Notes: generated by a model from the sequence alone, not told the origin. Shown: positions 19,698 to 29,182, counted from the stretch's first letter. The stretch is DNA of 64,000 nt from Clostridium ljungdahlii (GCF_001636845.1 NZ_LITT01000046.1:1-64000), one strand, 5' to 3'. Program-made: numbers and translations.

Positions 19698-20458
19698 GAT
19701 ATCTCCTTTCCACATATCCTCATGATAATCTCTGCCAGCTTTCTATACTGTTTTGCCATATCACTTTCAGGAAATGCTTCTATTACCGTCTTGTTCAAAG
19801 TTTCTGCTTCCTGAACGACTTCACTTCTATCCAGGGTACCAACTATTTCTGAATGAATATCCTCTGCCAATTCGCCTACTTTTTCGTATTCATTCTTCAC
19901 ATCTTTTCTGTTAAGAATAAGCCCTCCAAGGCCAGCATAACCTCTGTTTTTAAAATTTTCTATAGCCATTGCAATATTGGCGGCTGCATGAATAGCCATG
20001 TTTTCACCTGAGGTTATAATAAATACTTTATCTGCATAGCCCTTACGCATTGGCATAGAAAACCCTCCGCATACTACATCACCCAATACATCATATATTA
20101 CCACATCTGGTTTATATACTTCATATGCACCTTTTTCCTTCAATTTTTCTAGTGCTGCTATAATTCCCCTTCCTGCACATCCAAGGCCTGGATTAGGTCC
20201 ACCTGCTTCCACACATATGACACCATTGTAACCAACAGTGACCATATCTTCTAAATCAAAATTATTCTTCTTTTCCCTTACAAGTTCAAGCACTGTATTC
20301 ACGTTTCTTTTATCATGAAGTGAAACTGTAGAATCAGCTTTAGGGTCACATCCTATCTGCATAACCCTTATTCCTCTATCAGAAAGTGCGGCTGATATGT
20401 TAGAAACTGTTGTAGATTTTCCAATACCACCTTTTCCATACACTGCAATTTTTATCAT
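19688..20458 (-). CDS. NifH-like Fe protein, set 2
   Basis: 256 residues with the whole NifH-superfamily signature: P-loop [24 protein letters not shown], and both cluster-ligand Cys contexts, [14 protein letters not shown] and [14 protein letters not shown]. It should be an ATP-driven homodimeric reductase with a single bridging 4Fe-4S cluster that feeds the following D/K pair. Length and motifs are complete, so activity is likely. It lacks the longer C-terminus of NifH. Its gene follows the inserted four-helix cassette, which may provide or block its transcription from the upstream hyp genes. Confidence 0.9.
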   Translation of the reverse strand: MIKIAVYGKGGIGKSTTVSNISAALSDRGIRVMQIGCDPKADSTVSLHDKRNVNTVLELVREKKNNFDLEDMVTVGYNGVICVEAGGPNPGLGCAGRGIIAALEKLKEKGAYEVYKPDVVIYDVLGDVVCGGFSMPMRKGYADKVFIITSGENMAIHAAANIAMAIENFKNRGYAGLGGLILNRKDVKNEYEKVGELAEDIHSEIVGTLDRSEVVQEAETLNKTVIEAFPESDMAKQYRKLAEIIMRICGKEISCL

Positions 20459-20502
20459 AATGTGTTTCCTCCATACTCTAACTCAAATTTCTCACATACA
20501 AG

Positions 20503-21245
20503 ATTTGACTTAATATAAACAAAATGCGAAGCATTTTTTAAAGGACAGAGGACAATTGACAGAGGACAGTGATTGTTGCTTTTCCTACGTTACACTACAG
20601 AAAACCTTTAATTATTTCTCATAACTAGATACCTTTGTTACAAGCCGTTAGGCTATATCAATTGTCAATCCTCTATGATTTTTAAATTTTTCTTTGTGGT
20701 TTTAACAATAGAGTTTAAAATTTTATTTAGTTCCTTACATTTAATAATAAATTTCTCTGATGCGTTAACATCAATATATTTAGTAGCAATTAAAAGTTCT
20801 AACCAATACTCTGTTTCAGATGCTTCTTTAAGGGCTATATTCATCTTATTCAAAAAATCTCTTCTACTTTGAGCTTCTAGTCCTTCTTTTACGTTTGCTC
20901 CTATACTTATTCCTGATCTAAGAACCTGCTTTGAAATAATGTATTCTTTCTTCTCTTCAACCAAATATTTATATAAGTTAACAATTTCTTTTGCAAAAAC
21001 AAAGTCTTTTTTATAAGTTAAGTTCTCTTTCAATCTTTAACCTCCTAAATTTATCAATTCATCTAAAATATTAGACTTATTCATATAAACTTATTCAGCT
21101 TTTAAAAAATATAAAATCTAGATTTATAAATTAAAGATTTTTCGTAGCATAGCGAAGAAAAATTCTCCTTCACTGTCACTTGTCCTCTGTCATCTGTCCT
21201 CTCAAAAATAATGCTTCGTATTTTTTTAACTGTAAAAGTTGAGTT
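20503..21245. mobile_element. Inverted-repeat cassette carrying a four-helix-bundle gene
   Basis: The left arm includes GCGAAGCATTTTTTAAAGGA, then CAGAGGACAATTGACAG; the right arm has the inverse of the same motif (CTGTCACTTGTCCTCTGTCA, then TGTCCTCTC, then ATGCTTCG). Outer ends match the empty element at 16880-17220 (TTTGACTTAATATAAA). The cassette contains one gene (20665-21033). It splits hypE from nifH-like set 2 and is oriented with the operon. The end of the gene also overlaps a copy of the GAGGATTGACAATTGA motif. Transposition enzymes are not encoded. Confidence 0.65.
20665..21033 (-). CDS. Four-helix-bundle protein (S23 / Avd-like family)
   Basis: 122 residues starting at a TTG behind AGGAGGTTAAAGA. 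It belongs to the four-helix-bundle family found in 23S rRNA intervening sequences and, as Avd, in diversity-generating retroelements: KKDFVFAKEIVNLYKYL, then SKQVLRSGISIGANVKEG, then ALKEASETEYWLELLIAT. Family members form pentamers and bind nucleic acid; Avd partners a reverse transcriptase, but none is present here. The gene is the only cargo of the inverted-repeat cassette around it, so it is more likely a passenger or part of the element than a component of the metal-cofactor operon. Confidence 0.85.
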   Translation of the reverse strand: MKENLTYKKDFVFAKEIVNLYKYLVEEKKEYIISKQVLRSGISIGANVKEGLEAQSRRDFLNKMNIALKEASETEYWLELLIATKYIDVNASEKFIIKCKELNKILNSIVKTTKKNLKIIED

Positions 21246-21274
21246 TTAATTTACTAGTGTTTTACTCTATTGTA

Positions 21275-22279
21275 TTAGCATATTCTTGGAAGCAATTCTC
21301 CTCCCGGAGGCGGCAGCAATGTTTCAGCACCAATTTCTGTTTTTACAATAACACGCCCTGGCATATCACAAGTGACCTCACCAATAATGGCCGCATCTTT
21401 GGAATATTTACCTTTATGTAATGTATCCACAAGTTTCGGAGCAATTTCTTTTGGAGCAAAAACCACAAGTCTTCCTTCACATGCAAGATATAGTGGTTCC
21501 AGCCCCAGCATGCCGCATACGCCTTTTACACCATCTGCTACCGGTATACTCTTTGAATCCAGTCTAATTCCGACTTTGCTCTGCTCAGCAATTTCATATA
21601 ATACCGTACCGACACCTCCACGTGTAGCGTCTCTGATTACATGAATATCTTTTGACGTATCAAACATAGCTTTTACTGTACCCCATAACGGTGCACAATC
21701 ACTGGTTACATCTGCTTCAATTCCAAATTCATTTCGTGCCAGTAAAACAGTACATCCATGTCGCCCTATATCACCAGTTACAATAATTGCATCACCTGGT
21801 TTTGCATTAAAGCCAGAGGTGTTAGCGTCATCCATAATCTGTCCTATACCTGTTGTCGTTATAAATACACCATCGACTTGTCCTTTTCCAGCCACCTTTG
21901 TATCTCCTGCGGCTATTTTAACCCCTGCTTCCTTTGCAGTCTTTTCCATAGCTGCTGCAATTTTCTCTAACTTGTCCATTGGAAAGCCCTCTTCAATAAC
22001 AAAAGCACAGGATAAATACAGAGGTTTCGCTCCCATACAGGATAAGTCATTTACTGTACCACAAATGCTCAATTTACCAATATTCCCACCTGGAAATTCC
22101 GATGGAGAAACAATAAATCCATCTGTTGTAAAAGCTAGTTTTCCGACCTTAATGTTCAATACTGCAGCATCATCTGCTGTCAGGTCAGGATTCGAAAAAT
22201 GAGCTCTAAAAACCTGATCTATTAATTCTGATGTTTGTCTTCCTCCAGCTCCATGAGCTAGTGTAACTGTTTTATCCAT
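21275..22279 (-). CDS. hypE: Hydrogenase maturation protein HypE
   Basis: 334 residues with the AIR-synthase-like fold: TLAHGAGGRQTSELIDQV, DDAAVLNI, then AGDTKVAGKGQVDGVF and IRDATRGGVGTVLYEIAE. It ends in the obligatory PRIC, whose terminal Cys receives the carbamoyl group from HypF and is dehydrated with ATP to a thiocyanate. This is the cyanide donor for the Fe(CN)2CO unit on HypC-HypD. The start overlaps the end of hypD by 8 bp. The protein is complete and expected to work. Confidence 0.95.
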   Translation of the reverse strand: MDKTVTLAHGAGGRQTSELIDQVFRAHFSNPDLTADDAAVLNIKVGKLAFTTDGFIVSPSEFPGGNIGKLSICGTVNDLSCMGAKPLYLSCAFVIEEGFPMDKLEKIAAAMEKTAKEAGVKIAAGDTKVAGKGQVDGVFITTTGIGQIMDDANTSGFNAKPGDAIIVTGDIGRHGCTVLLARNEFGIEADVTSDCAPLWGTVKAMFDTSKDIHVIRDATRGGVGTVLYEIAEQSKVGIRLDSKSIPVADGVKGVCGMLGLEPLYLACEGRLVVFAPKEIAPKLVDTLHKGKYSKDAAIIGEVTCDMPGRVIVKTEIGAETLLPPPGGELLPRIC

Positions 22280-23330
22280 TTATTTTTCCTCCATACTGAT
22301 AATATGCTGAACATGCTCCTTCATTAGATACCATACAGGCTCCAACGGGATGTAGTGGTGTACATCCTTTGCCAAATACTTCGCAATCCGATGGCTTGCA
22401 TTTTCCCTGCAAAACATCACCACATCGGCACGCCGGATTGCTTCTTCCCTCTACTTTTCCTAAATGAAATTTGTCTCTGGCATCAAACTCTTTATAAGCT
22501 TCTTTCAATTTAAGACCTGAATTTTTGATAATACCAAGTCCTCTCCATTCAGAATCACAGTCCTCCATGACTTCAGATACAATAGTCTGAGCCGCTTTAC
22601 TGCCTTCACGCGTTACAACTCTAGGATAACAGTTTTTAAAAAAGCTGCCTCCTTCTTGTAATTTTGTGATTACTACAGCAAGTGCTGTCATGATTTCATT
22701 TGCAGTAAAACCTGTTACTACTCCGCTAACACCTTCGTTAACTAAAGACTCACACAACTCCGTACCTGTAATCGCATGTACATGGCCAGGATATAAAAAT
22801 GCATCTGCGCTATTTTTTAGTGTCTTGTATACTCCCGGCATGGTTTTGTTTGCCGTAAGTAATGCAAAATTTTTAAGTTCTGCACCTTTTGCCTTTTTTA
22901 CAGCCAGACAACTGGCAGGTGTGGTTGTCTCAAATCCTACTGATAAAAATACTACCTGCTCATCAAGGTGGTCTCTAGCATACTCATAAGCATCAATAGG
23001 TGAATATACTATTTGAACTTTGGCGCCTTTTGATCTAGCTCCAGCAAGGTTCATTTCTGAACCAGGCACTCTTACTAAATCTCCAAAGGTACATATGGTG
23101 ACATTATGGTCAAGAGCCAGCATAATAGCTTCATCAATAAAGCCAACAGGTGTAACACAAACCGGGCATCCCGGTCCTGATATGAGTTCAATGTTTTCCG
23201 GTATTATGTTTCTGATTCCAAGTCTGAATATCTCATGGGTATGAGTTCCGCAAACCTCCATAATACGGATCTTTGGTCCGTCGTAGGATTCAATAATCTC
23301 CTTTGCAGTTTTTTTTATGTTCTCAGCCAT
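22272..23330 (-). CDS. hypD: Hydrogenase maturation protein HypD
   Basis: 352 residues. Key motifs are intact: the N-terminal RIMEVCGTHTHEIFR; the GPGCPVCVTP redox pair; PGHVHAITGTEL; and the C-terminal 4Fe-4S region CRCGDVLQGKCKPSDCEVFG then GACMVSNEGACSAYY. HypD forms a complex with HypC that carries the iron atom while two cyanides and one CO are added. It overlaps hypC at TAATG and hypE by 8 bp, so translation is coupled through the block. Confidence 0.95.
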   Translation of the reverse strand: MAENIKKTAKEIIESYDGPKIRIMEVCGTHTHEIFRLGIRNIIPENIELISGPGCPVCVTPVGFIDEAIMLALDHNVTICTFGDLVRVPGSEMNLAGARSKGAKVQIVYSPIDAYEYARDHLDEQVVFLSVGFETTTPASCLAVKKAKGAELKNFALLTANKTMPGVYKTLKNSADAFLYPGHVHAITGTELCESLVNEGVSGVVTGFTANEIMTALAVVITKLQEGGSFFKNCYPRVVTREGSKAAQTIVSEVMEDCDSEWRGLGIIKNSGLKLKEAYKEFDARDKFHLGKVEGRSNPACRCGDVLQGKCKPSDCEVFGKGCTPLHPVGACMVSNEGACSAYYQYGGKING

Positions 23331-23536
23331 TATAATTCCTCCATGATTTTATCTGTTTCACTCTGATCATCGTTTGTAATTTTTGAAATGGCGATTCCTG
23401 CATGAACCATAACATAATCACCTGGTTCCAATTCGTCGATTAATTCTGCAGATACCTTTCTTTTTGCTCCCGAGGCATCAATTAGAGCCATTCCTTCTTT
23501 AACCTTTACAACTCTTGCTGGTAGACCTACACACAT
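23330..23536 (-). CDS. hypC: Hydrogenase maturation chaperone HypC
   Basis: 68 residues beginning MCVGLPARVVKV; Cys 2 (exposed after Met removal) is the essential iron-binding residue. The OB-fold core ending in PGDYVMVHAGIAISKI is typical. HypC/HybG chaperones deliver the Fe(CN)2CO group to the hydrogenase large subunit. Its start lies 38 bp inside the end of hypF. The family includes short chaperones that serve one target only, so its natural partner, hydrogenase or otherwise, is an interesting question here. Confidence 0.93.
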   Translation of the reverse strand: MCVGLPARVVKVKEGMALIDASGAKRKVSAELIDELEPGDYVMVHAGIAISKITNDDQSETDKIMEEL

Positions 23537-25898
23537 AGTTATTCTCCTCTCCTCTTTTTAATTTATTTATATGTTCCATTGCCGCTACTGCCTGACCTAG
23601 TGCTATTCCACCATCATTTGGCGGCAGCAAACTATGAATTAAAACTTTAAATCCAAGTTTTCTCAGACGATCTAAGCTCATTTTTAATAATAGCTGGTTT
23701 TGATATACTCCTCCGCTTAACGCTATGGTTTTGATTCCAGTGTTTCTAGAAGCTTGTATACATCCAGCTGCAATCATGTCTGACAATTTTTCATGGAAAA
23801 AGTAAGCAAGCATCGCTGCATCTTTTCCAACTAAAGTTTCCTCTATAATTTTCTTTACTAAAACATCCGTTGCCAAAATTAACTGTCCATCTGAATTCTC
23901 ATAAACAAGATTTGAAAGTTCAATACTATCTACATCAGAAATTTTGATGCCACTATTATGAACTGCACGTTTTTCTTCATAAGCCTCTGCTGCAAATTCA
24001 AGGGTAGTAGAAGCTTCCCCTTCAAAAGATGATTGTTTTCTGATATTCAAGATAGCACTTACAGCATCAAACAAACGCCCTGCGCTTGTAGATGTTATGC
24101 TGTTTATTTTGTTATCAGCCATCATAAACTGAACATCGCAGTTCTTCTCATCACATAATTTAAGCTGTTTTACAATTTCAGCTGCTTTTACTTTATCTTT
24201 GTATATGCTGTAAATCATGGATACTGCAATTCGCCAGCCCTCTTTAGCTGACATGTCACCACCAATCTGGACAAATGGTTTTATGCTGCCAAGCCTTTCA
24301 AATCCATCATAAGTAACTTCTAATAGTTCTCCACCCCAAATGGTTGCATCTGTTCCATATCCTGTTCCATCAAATGAAACACCTATAACTGGATCAGAAT
24401 AATCATTTTCAGCCATACAGGATAGGATATGTGCATAATGATGTTGAACCTGCAGTACGGGAATTCCAATTTCCTGTGCGACGTACGTAGTATTATACTT
24501 TGGATGCATGTCACATGCCACAATTGTTGGCGTCGTCTCAAGCAAAGTTTCCAATCTCGTAATAGACTCTTTCAATGCTTTTACTGTTCTCAAATCTTCC
24601 ATGTCACCAATATAGGGTGATTGATAAAACAAATCATTTTTGCCTATACAAAAAGTATTCTTGAGTTCACCGCCAACTGCCAGTACTTCCCCTTTAAATC
24701 CCTTTGAAACCATAAACGGCAGCGGTGCATATCCTCTGGAACGCCTTATCATATAAGGTTTTTCTTCAAAGAAATCCATAACCGAGTCATCTGCACGAAT
24801 GCGAATCATTCGGTTATGTGATAAAATAACATCACACATCTTTGATAATTCTGTTATTGCATCATTGTCATCCCTGCATATTGGTGCACCTGATGTATTG
24901 CCACTTGTCATGACAAGACAATCCGGCATGACTATATCATCATCATATGTAAATATCAAAAGCTGCAAAGGAGCATAGGGAAGCATAACTCCAACTTTGG
25001 GATTATCAGGTGCCACAGCATCACAAACCATTCCATTTGGCTTTCTTTTTAGAAGTATAATTGGTTTCTGATGTCCATCCAATACTTCTTTTTGAACTTC
25101 TTTAACTTCACATTCACGTTCTGCAGTTTCCATGTCCCGCATCATAACTGCAAATGGTTTTGCAGGTCTTATTTTTAATTTTCTAAGCCTCTCTACAGCT
25201 TCCTGATTTGTGGCGTCACAGCAAAGATGAAAACCTCCAATTCCCTTTATAGCTGCAATCCCTCCATCATGGATTACTTGTCTTGTATAAGTAATTGCAG
25301 CCCTGCCCCTCTCACTTCTTCCAATTAAGTAAACCTCCGGGCCGCATTCATTGCAGCATACCGGCTGTGCATCATATCTTCGAGTTTCTGCATGAGTATA
25401 TTCATATTCACACTCCGGACACATTGGAAATTCTCCCATGCTGGTACGCACACGATCATAAGGCATGGAATCTAAAATAGTAAGTCTTGGTCCGCAGCAC
25501 GTACAGTTTATAAAGGGATGAAGATATCGTCTGTTATTCTTATCAAAAAGTTCCTTTTTACACTCTGGACAGATGGCAATATCAGGAGATACAAAAATCT
25601 CACCCTGCACATGTTCACTTTCAATAATTTCAAAGTTCTGAAATTTTTCTGATTCTTCCTCTTTATGCACATCAATTTTTAATATTGACGAACGCTTTGG
25701 CGGGTTGTGTTCTAAATCGTACAAAAAACCTTCTAATTCACTTTCACTGCCCTGAGCCCATATTTCTACATAAGGTCCTTTATTGCATACACTTCCCCGT
25801 ATATGGTTTTTATCTGCATGACGACTTACTGTAGGTCTAAATCCAACTCCCTGTACAATACCATAGACTCTAATGGATAAAGTTTTACAATCTTTCAT
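23499..25898 (-). CDS. hypF: Hydrogenase maturation carbamoyltransferase HypF
   Basis: The ATG at 25898 overlaps the stop of the preceding nitrogenase-like gene (ATGA), giving 799 residues; an upstream GTG at 25907 is less likely. Domain order is normal: acylphosphatase (VYGIVQGVGFRPTV, about 7-95), two zinc motifs (CPECKKELF..CTCCGPR and CPECEYEYT..CNECGPE), YrdC-like (AIKGIGGFHLCCDA), and Kae1-like C-terminus (VQHHYAHILSCM, GVSFDGTGYGTD, ALSGGVYQN). HypF makes carbamoyl-adenylate from carbamoyl phosphate and loads HypE. Direct stop-start overlap with a nitrogenase-like gene is uncommon for hypF and is the main hint that the two groups belong to one operon. Confidence 0.93.
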   Translation of the reverse strand: MKDCKTLSIRVYGIVQGVGFRPTVSRHADKNHIRGSVCNKGPYVEIWAQGSESELEGFLYDLEHNPPKRSSILKIDVHKEEESEKFQNFEIIESEHVQGEIFVSPDIAICPECKKELFDKNNRRYLHPFINCTCCGPRLTILDSMPYDRVRTSMGEFPMCPECEYEYTHAETRRYDAQPVCCNECGPEVYLIGRSERGRAAITYTRQVIHDGGIAAIKGIGGFHLCCDATNQEAVERLRKLKIRPAKPFAVMMRDMETAERECEVKEVQKEVLDGHQKPIILLKRKPNGMVCDAVAPDNPKVGVMLPYAPLQLLIFTYDDDIVMPDCLVMTSGNTSGAPICRDDNDAITELSKMCDVILSHNRMIRIRADDSVMDFFEEKPYMIRRSRGYAPLPFMVSKGFKGEVLAVGGELKNTFCIGKNDLFYQSPYIGDMEDLRTVKALKESITRLETLLETTPTIVACDMHPKYNTTYVAQEIGIPVLQVQHHYAHILSCMAENDYSDPVIGVSFDGTGYGTDATIWGGELLEVTYDGFERLGSIKPFVQIGGDMSAKEGWRIAVSMIYSIYKDKVKAAEIVKQLKLCDEKNCDVQFMMADNKINSITSTSAGRLFDAVSAILNIRKQSSFEGEASTTLEFAAEAYEEKRAVHNSGIKISDVDSIELSNLVYENSDGQLILATDVLVKKIIEETLVGKDAAMLAYFFHEKLSDMIAAGCIQASRNTGIKTIALSGGVYQNQLLLKMSLDRLRKLGFKVLIHSLLPPNDGGIALGQAVAAMEHINKLKRGEENNYVCRSTSKSCKG

Positions 25899-26956
25899 AT
25901 CATACACATCTTTCCCGAAACTGCAAAATGTGGTGTACCCACATACCTTCCCTTGAAGTTAGGTATTGCACGTTTCAATATATTATCACCTACAATTACA
26001 TCGTAATTTCCTTGTTCTATAAGTTCTACAAACTGATCCTCTTCTGTAAGAGAAATATCCTTTGCTTCTTTAAGCTCGTCCTTTAGCATAAACCAGGAAG
26101 CAACTGTTACATCTGAGTTCACATTTTCATTTATTTTATCTCTGATAGAATTTGCTATAACCTGCTGATGTATTACTAAAACTTTCTTACCTTCAAAATA
26201 TTTAAACTGTTCTTTCATCTCATCCTGTAACATATCTCCTACCAGCGGATAATAAACTTCATAAGGTGTCCCAAATCTATCTTTTAAATACTGTGCAGCT
26301 TTTAATCCAGCAGGTGATACTACTATATTTTTAAATACACTCCCTGCAGCCTCTACCTTTGACAAATCTGCACCCATACCATAACAGTAAACATTTTTGA
26401 AGCCCTCAGATTTTAGTGTCATTTCTATTTTATCTGCTGCCTTTAAATCACTTACATCAAGTGGGATTGTACCAATTACACCAATACCTTCTTTATCTAC
26501 TGTGAGGCCATCCTTTGCAAAGGTCTTAAACGTTTTAAGATAAGCTTTTTCAGCGCCCACATCATATAAGTCCATACCAGTAGTTTCTATAGTAATAACC
26601 GGTACATCAAGTTTCCTTTCTGACATTTTCTTTATTGCTTTGTAATCAGTAGCAATAACTGACGGTACCGGAGTTCCGATAATTGCTGCAAATTTAGCTT
26701 CCACTTTTTTAGCAGCATCTGCAAGTTTTGCCACGAGCCTGTCATCACGCCCAAGTATGGCATCCATATCACGAAGACCAGCACTGAAAATGGCACTTTT
26801 TTCTGCAGCCCATCTAGGCTCATCGAATCCACATACGTTACCAGCACATCCCCCTGCATCGCAGATAACTATAATTCCCCCAAGCTTATAAAGAACAGAT
26901 GCTGCACCAGACTGATCTGGTGCAAAAGGTGGTATGTATTTTCTTAATCCTTTCAT
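25895..26956 (-). CDS. Nitrogenase-like subunit, K/N type, set 1
   Basis: 353 residues, short for the component 1 family, starting at the base after the upstream stop. The N-terminus PFAPDQSGAASVLYKLGGI is aligned with set 2 but has Ala where set 2 has Cys (GAASV against GVCSA). The next motif CDAGGCAGNVCGFDEPRW keeps Cys residues. Later conserved-looking blocks are IVVSPAGLKAAQYLKDRF and the C-terminal GRYVGTPHFAVSGKMCMI. The changed ligand position implies a different bridging cluster or a different ligand set from set 2. It should form a heterotetramer with the 434-residue protein. Confidence 0.75.
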   Translation of the reverse strand: MKGLRKYIPPFAPDQSGAASVLYKLGGIIVICDAGGCAGNVCGFDEPRWAAEKSAIFSAGLRDMDAILGRDDRLVAKLADAAKKVEAKFAAIIGTPVPSVIATDYKAIKKMSERKLDVPVITIETTGMDLYDVGAEKAYLKTFKTFAKDGLTVDKEGIGVIGTIPLDVSDLKAADKIEMTLKSEGFKNVYCYGMGADLSKVEAAGSVFKNIVVSPAGLKAAQYLKDRFGTPYEVYYPLVGDMLQDEMKEQFKYFEGKKVLVIHQQVIANSIRDKINENVNSDVTVASWFMLKDELKEAKDISLTEEDQFVELIEQGNYDVIVGDNILKRAIPNFKGRYVGTPHFAVSGKMCMI

Positions 26957-28261
26957 CTATGCCTCCTTACCAAAACAATCCAGCGAATGTTTCAATTCCT
27001 CAAATAATTTTTTTACACCAGCATACCCAAAGGGCTGAATGTCCTCATTCCAAGGTACATTTACACAATCAGGATGGTAGTACTCTGCATCCTTGCCAAT
27101 GGTTATATCAATCTTTTCTTCACTGCAGTCATAATAAATCATGGTAGGTTCAAGATTGGAATAAATCTTAGTATCAGGACTTAATTTTGCAATTTTTCTG
27201 ATATAAACAAAGTCTTCAGCCGTAAGACTAGCATATATTTCAGCTACTTTAAATCCATATCTTAAAAGTGCCAAGGAAAGCTCAAAAGAATTAGCATTCA
27301 TTGCTTCACCTACTGCAAAAGTTATATCAGGATAAGCAGCTTTTAATTCATCTATGGCCCTTTTTGCTTCATCATAATACTTTTGATCATCAAAGCTTGT
27401 ACCAAGAGCATTGGTAAAAATTTTGTATTGATTCTGCACTTTATCTATCTGGTACAATCTTATAAGCTCTGCTGATGGAATATTCAGTCGTTTCATAATA
27501 TCATCTGCTGCAAATCTTGCTTCTGGATTCAATACAAGATTAAAATTTGCCTCGCCCATATGCATATATTCATCAAAATCTTTACAGCGGGAGATCTCAT
27601 TTATTTTCTTCATGCCAATATGGTGCAGCAAATCATATAGTTCTGAGGTTTCCATAAGTGGAGCAAAATATCCCAGTATATTAACTGTATCCGGCTTTTT
27701 TTCCATTGGTTTAAGAAGCGAATAAATGGACTGCCTTACATGTACCATAGGAGGCTTACGACCTTCTCTTGTTAATGCATACATATAACAGGGCAGAACA
27801 GGAATATTCACCCTATCCATAGCTTTTCTGCAAACACGTTCCATGTCTGTTCCGAGAAGTGCATCAACACATGTAATACAAATCATAACCACTGATGGCA
27901 TACTTGGTGTACACTTACAAATCTCTTCAACTGCCTGTGGAATATTCTTCAAATGAGCTCCAGTAACAATATCAGTTTCATCCATTACCAAGTAGAACAT
28001 TCTCTCACTATATCCACCCTGTTCACTTAATGTTGTTGTATTCCTTCCGCAGCACCCAGGAGCTACTAAAAGCATAACTGACCCTGGTATTGCCAAGGCT
28101 GCACGCTTAACTCCAAACCCTTGCGCACCAGGTGAATTAAAAGAAAGAGTTGCTGGTGAACTGTAAATCAAATGGGTATTTGAAATAAGTTCTGCAGGAA
28201 TATTACTTTTGCCTGCTGCAGCTAAGTTTTCCGCTGTAATACAATATGACTCTTTTTTCAT
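26957..28261 (-). CDS. Nitrogenase-like subunit, D/E type, set 1
   Basis: 434 residues; its ATG overlaps the NifH-like stop (ATGA). Component 1 fold with Cys-rich motifs [19 protein letters not shown] (about 67-85) and [18 protein letters not shown] (about 123-140), the usual positions for a cluster between D and K subunits. The region [18 protein letters not shown] near residue 33 resembles the substrate-side loop of the family. The C-terminus contains [20 protein letters not shown]. No clear assignment to NifD, NifE, Bch, Cfb or Mar groups is possible by eye. It differs strongly from set 2, so the two are not a recent duplication. Confidence 0.75.
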   Translation of the reverse strand: MKKESYCITAENLAAAGKSNIPAELISNTHLIYSSPATLSFNSPGAQGFGVKRAALAIPGSVMLLVAPGCCGRNTTTLSEQGGYSERMFYLVMDETDIVTGAHLKNIPQAVEEICKCTPSMPSVVMICITCVDALLGTDMERVCRKAMDRVNIPVLPCYMYALTREGRKPPMVHVRQSIYSLLKPMEKKPDTVNILGYFAPLMETSELYDLLHHIGMKKINEISRCKDFDEYMHMGEANFNLVLNPEARFAADDIMKRLNIPSAELIRLYQIDKVQNQYKIFTNALGTSFDDQKYYDEAKRAIDELKAAYPDITFAVGEAMNANSFELSLALLRYGFKVAEIYASLTAEDFVYIRKIAKLSPDTKIYSNLEPTMIYYDCSEEKIDITIGKDAEYYHPDCVNVPWNEDIQPFGYAGVKKLFEELKHSLDCFGKEA

Positions 28262-29019
28262 TTCATTTCCTCACTTTTAATCAATAATTTGGCTAAATTG
28301 AAAAAGCACTTACTTATTGGAAGGTTAGGGTCTCCTTCAATAACTGTTTTCCCCATCTCCTCAAAGTGATTGATATTGTTGTCTCTTGGGATATCACCTA
28401 CAATAGGAAGATGTTCCTTATGGGCAAAATCTTTTACTTTTTCTTCTTCATTTTCAATATTTCTATGATTGAATACGATACCAAACACCTTTGCATAACC
28501 TCTATCTGCAAAATTTTTAACTGCACTATTTATATTATTGGCTGCATAGAGGGCCATTTTTTCACCAGAAGTAACAATGAGTACTTTTTCAGCATATCCT
28601 TCACGAATAGGTGCTGCAAATCCACCACAAACTACATCGCCTAAAACATCATAAAGTACAACATCTGGCTTGTATTCTTCAAAAAGATTTAAATCCTCTA
28701 ATAAGTTAAATGTAGTAATAATTCCTCTGCCTGCACAACCAAGTCCTGGTGTAGGGCCACCAGTCTCTATACACAGAACGCCGCCAAAGCCTACTTTTGA
28801 AATATCTTCAATTTTTTCTGGATCTGCATCAAATTCTCTCATATAATTCATTACAGGCATTAATGCTTTTCCTCCAAGCAAATTGCTATTGGAATCCGCT
28901 TTAGGATCACATCCTATCTGAATAACTTTTTTCCCAAGCTTGGCAAAGGCTGCTGACAAATTACTGGTAATTGTAGATTTGCCAATACCGCCTTTGCCGT
29001 ATATAGCTATTTTCAGCAT
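28258..29019 (-). CDS. NifH-like Fe protein, set 1
   Basis: 253 residues, first gene of the operon. Complete motifs: [43 protein letters not shown] and [17 protein letters not shown], so nucleotide-driven electron transfer through a subunit-bridging 4Fe-4S cluster is expected. It is clearly related to the set 2 Fe protein but many surface positions differ, suggesting each Fe protein has its own D/K partner. It starts behind AGGGGGTTAAAAA. Regulation is likely through the structured, terminator-bearing leader upstream. Confidence 0.9.
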   Translation of the reverse strand: MLKIAIYGKGGIGKSTITSNLSAAFAKLGKKVIQIGCDPKADSNSNLLGGKALMPVMNYMREFDADPEKIEDISKVGFGGVLCIETGGPTPGLGCAGRGIITTFNLLEDLNLFEEYKPDVVLYDVLGDVVCGGFAAPIREGYAEKVLIVTSGEKMALYAANNINSAVKNFADRGYAKVFGIVFNHRNIENEEEKVKDFAHKEHLPIVGDIPRDNNINHFEEMGKTVIEGDPNLPISKCFFNLAKLLIKSEEMK

Positions 29020-29060
29020 TTTTTAACCCCCTATGTAACTTCATTTTTATCTTCTTATGT

Positions 29061-29092
29061 AAAAAAGCTCCTCCCAAGTTTGGGAAGAGCTT
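29061..29092 (-). terminator. Leader terminator (possible attenuator) before nifH-like set 1
   Basis: Leftward, AAGCTCTTCCCA and TGGGAGGAGCTT form a stem of about 12-13 bp, followed by a T-run, 42 nt before the first gene and inside its untranslated leader. A terminator placed after the promoter and before the start codon implies conditional read-through. Confidence 0.7.
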
Positions 29093-29132
29093 AAATGCGG
29101 TCATAATATATGAATAATACACAATATATTAA

Positions 29133-29182
29133 TTTTTCACTGCCCGCTCTTTATCTCAGGACACCTTCGCTTCAGAGTGACA
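29133..29182 (-). repeat. Structured REP-like segment in the operon leader
   Basis: Leftward, GTCACTCTGAAGCGAAGGTG then TCCTGAGATAAAGAGCGGGC then AGTGA: outer arms TCACT/AGTGA and inner TGTCC/GGGCA can pair. The GAAGCGAAGG type of sequence is reminiscent of dispersed palindromes in clostridia. It might be a repeat element or a ligand-sensing domain; no known riboswitch class was recognised. Confidence 0.35.

Noticed and set aside
17239-20458. True nitrogen-fixing nitrogenase
   Set aside because: D and K proteins are too short and lack recognisable NifD/NifK FeMo-cofactor surroundings, and no nifB, nifE, nifN or nifV is nearby.
20665-21033. Diversity-generating retroelement accessory protein
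   Set aside because: The fold fits Avd, but no reverse transcriptase, template repeat or variable repeat was seen nearby.
29133-29182. Molybdenum-cofactor, NiCo or THF riboswitch in the operon leader
   Set aside because: Looked for because of the metal-related genes, but the conserved cores of these classes could not be found; left as unclassified structure.
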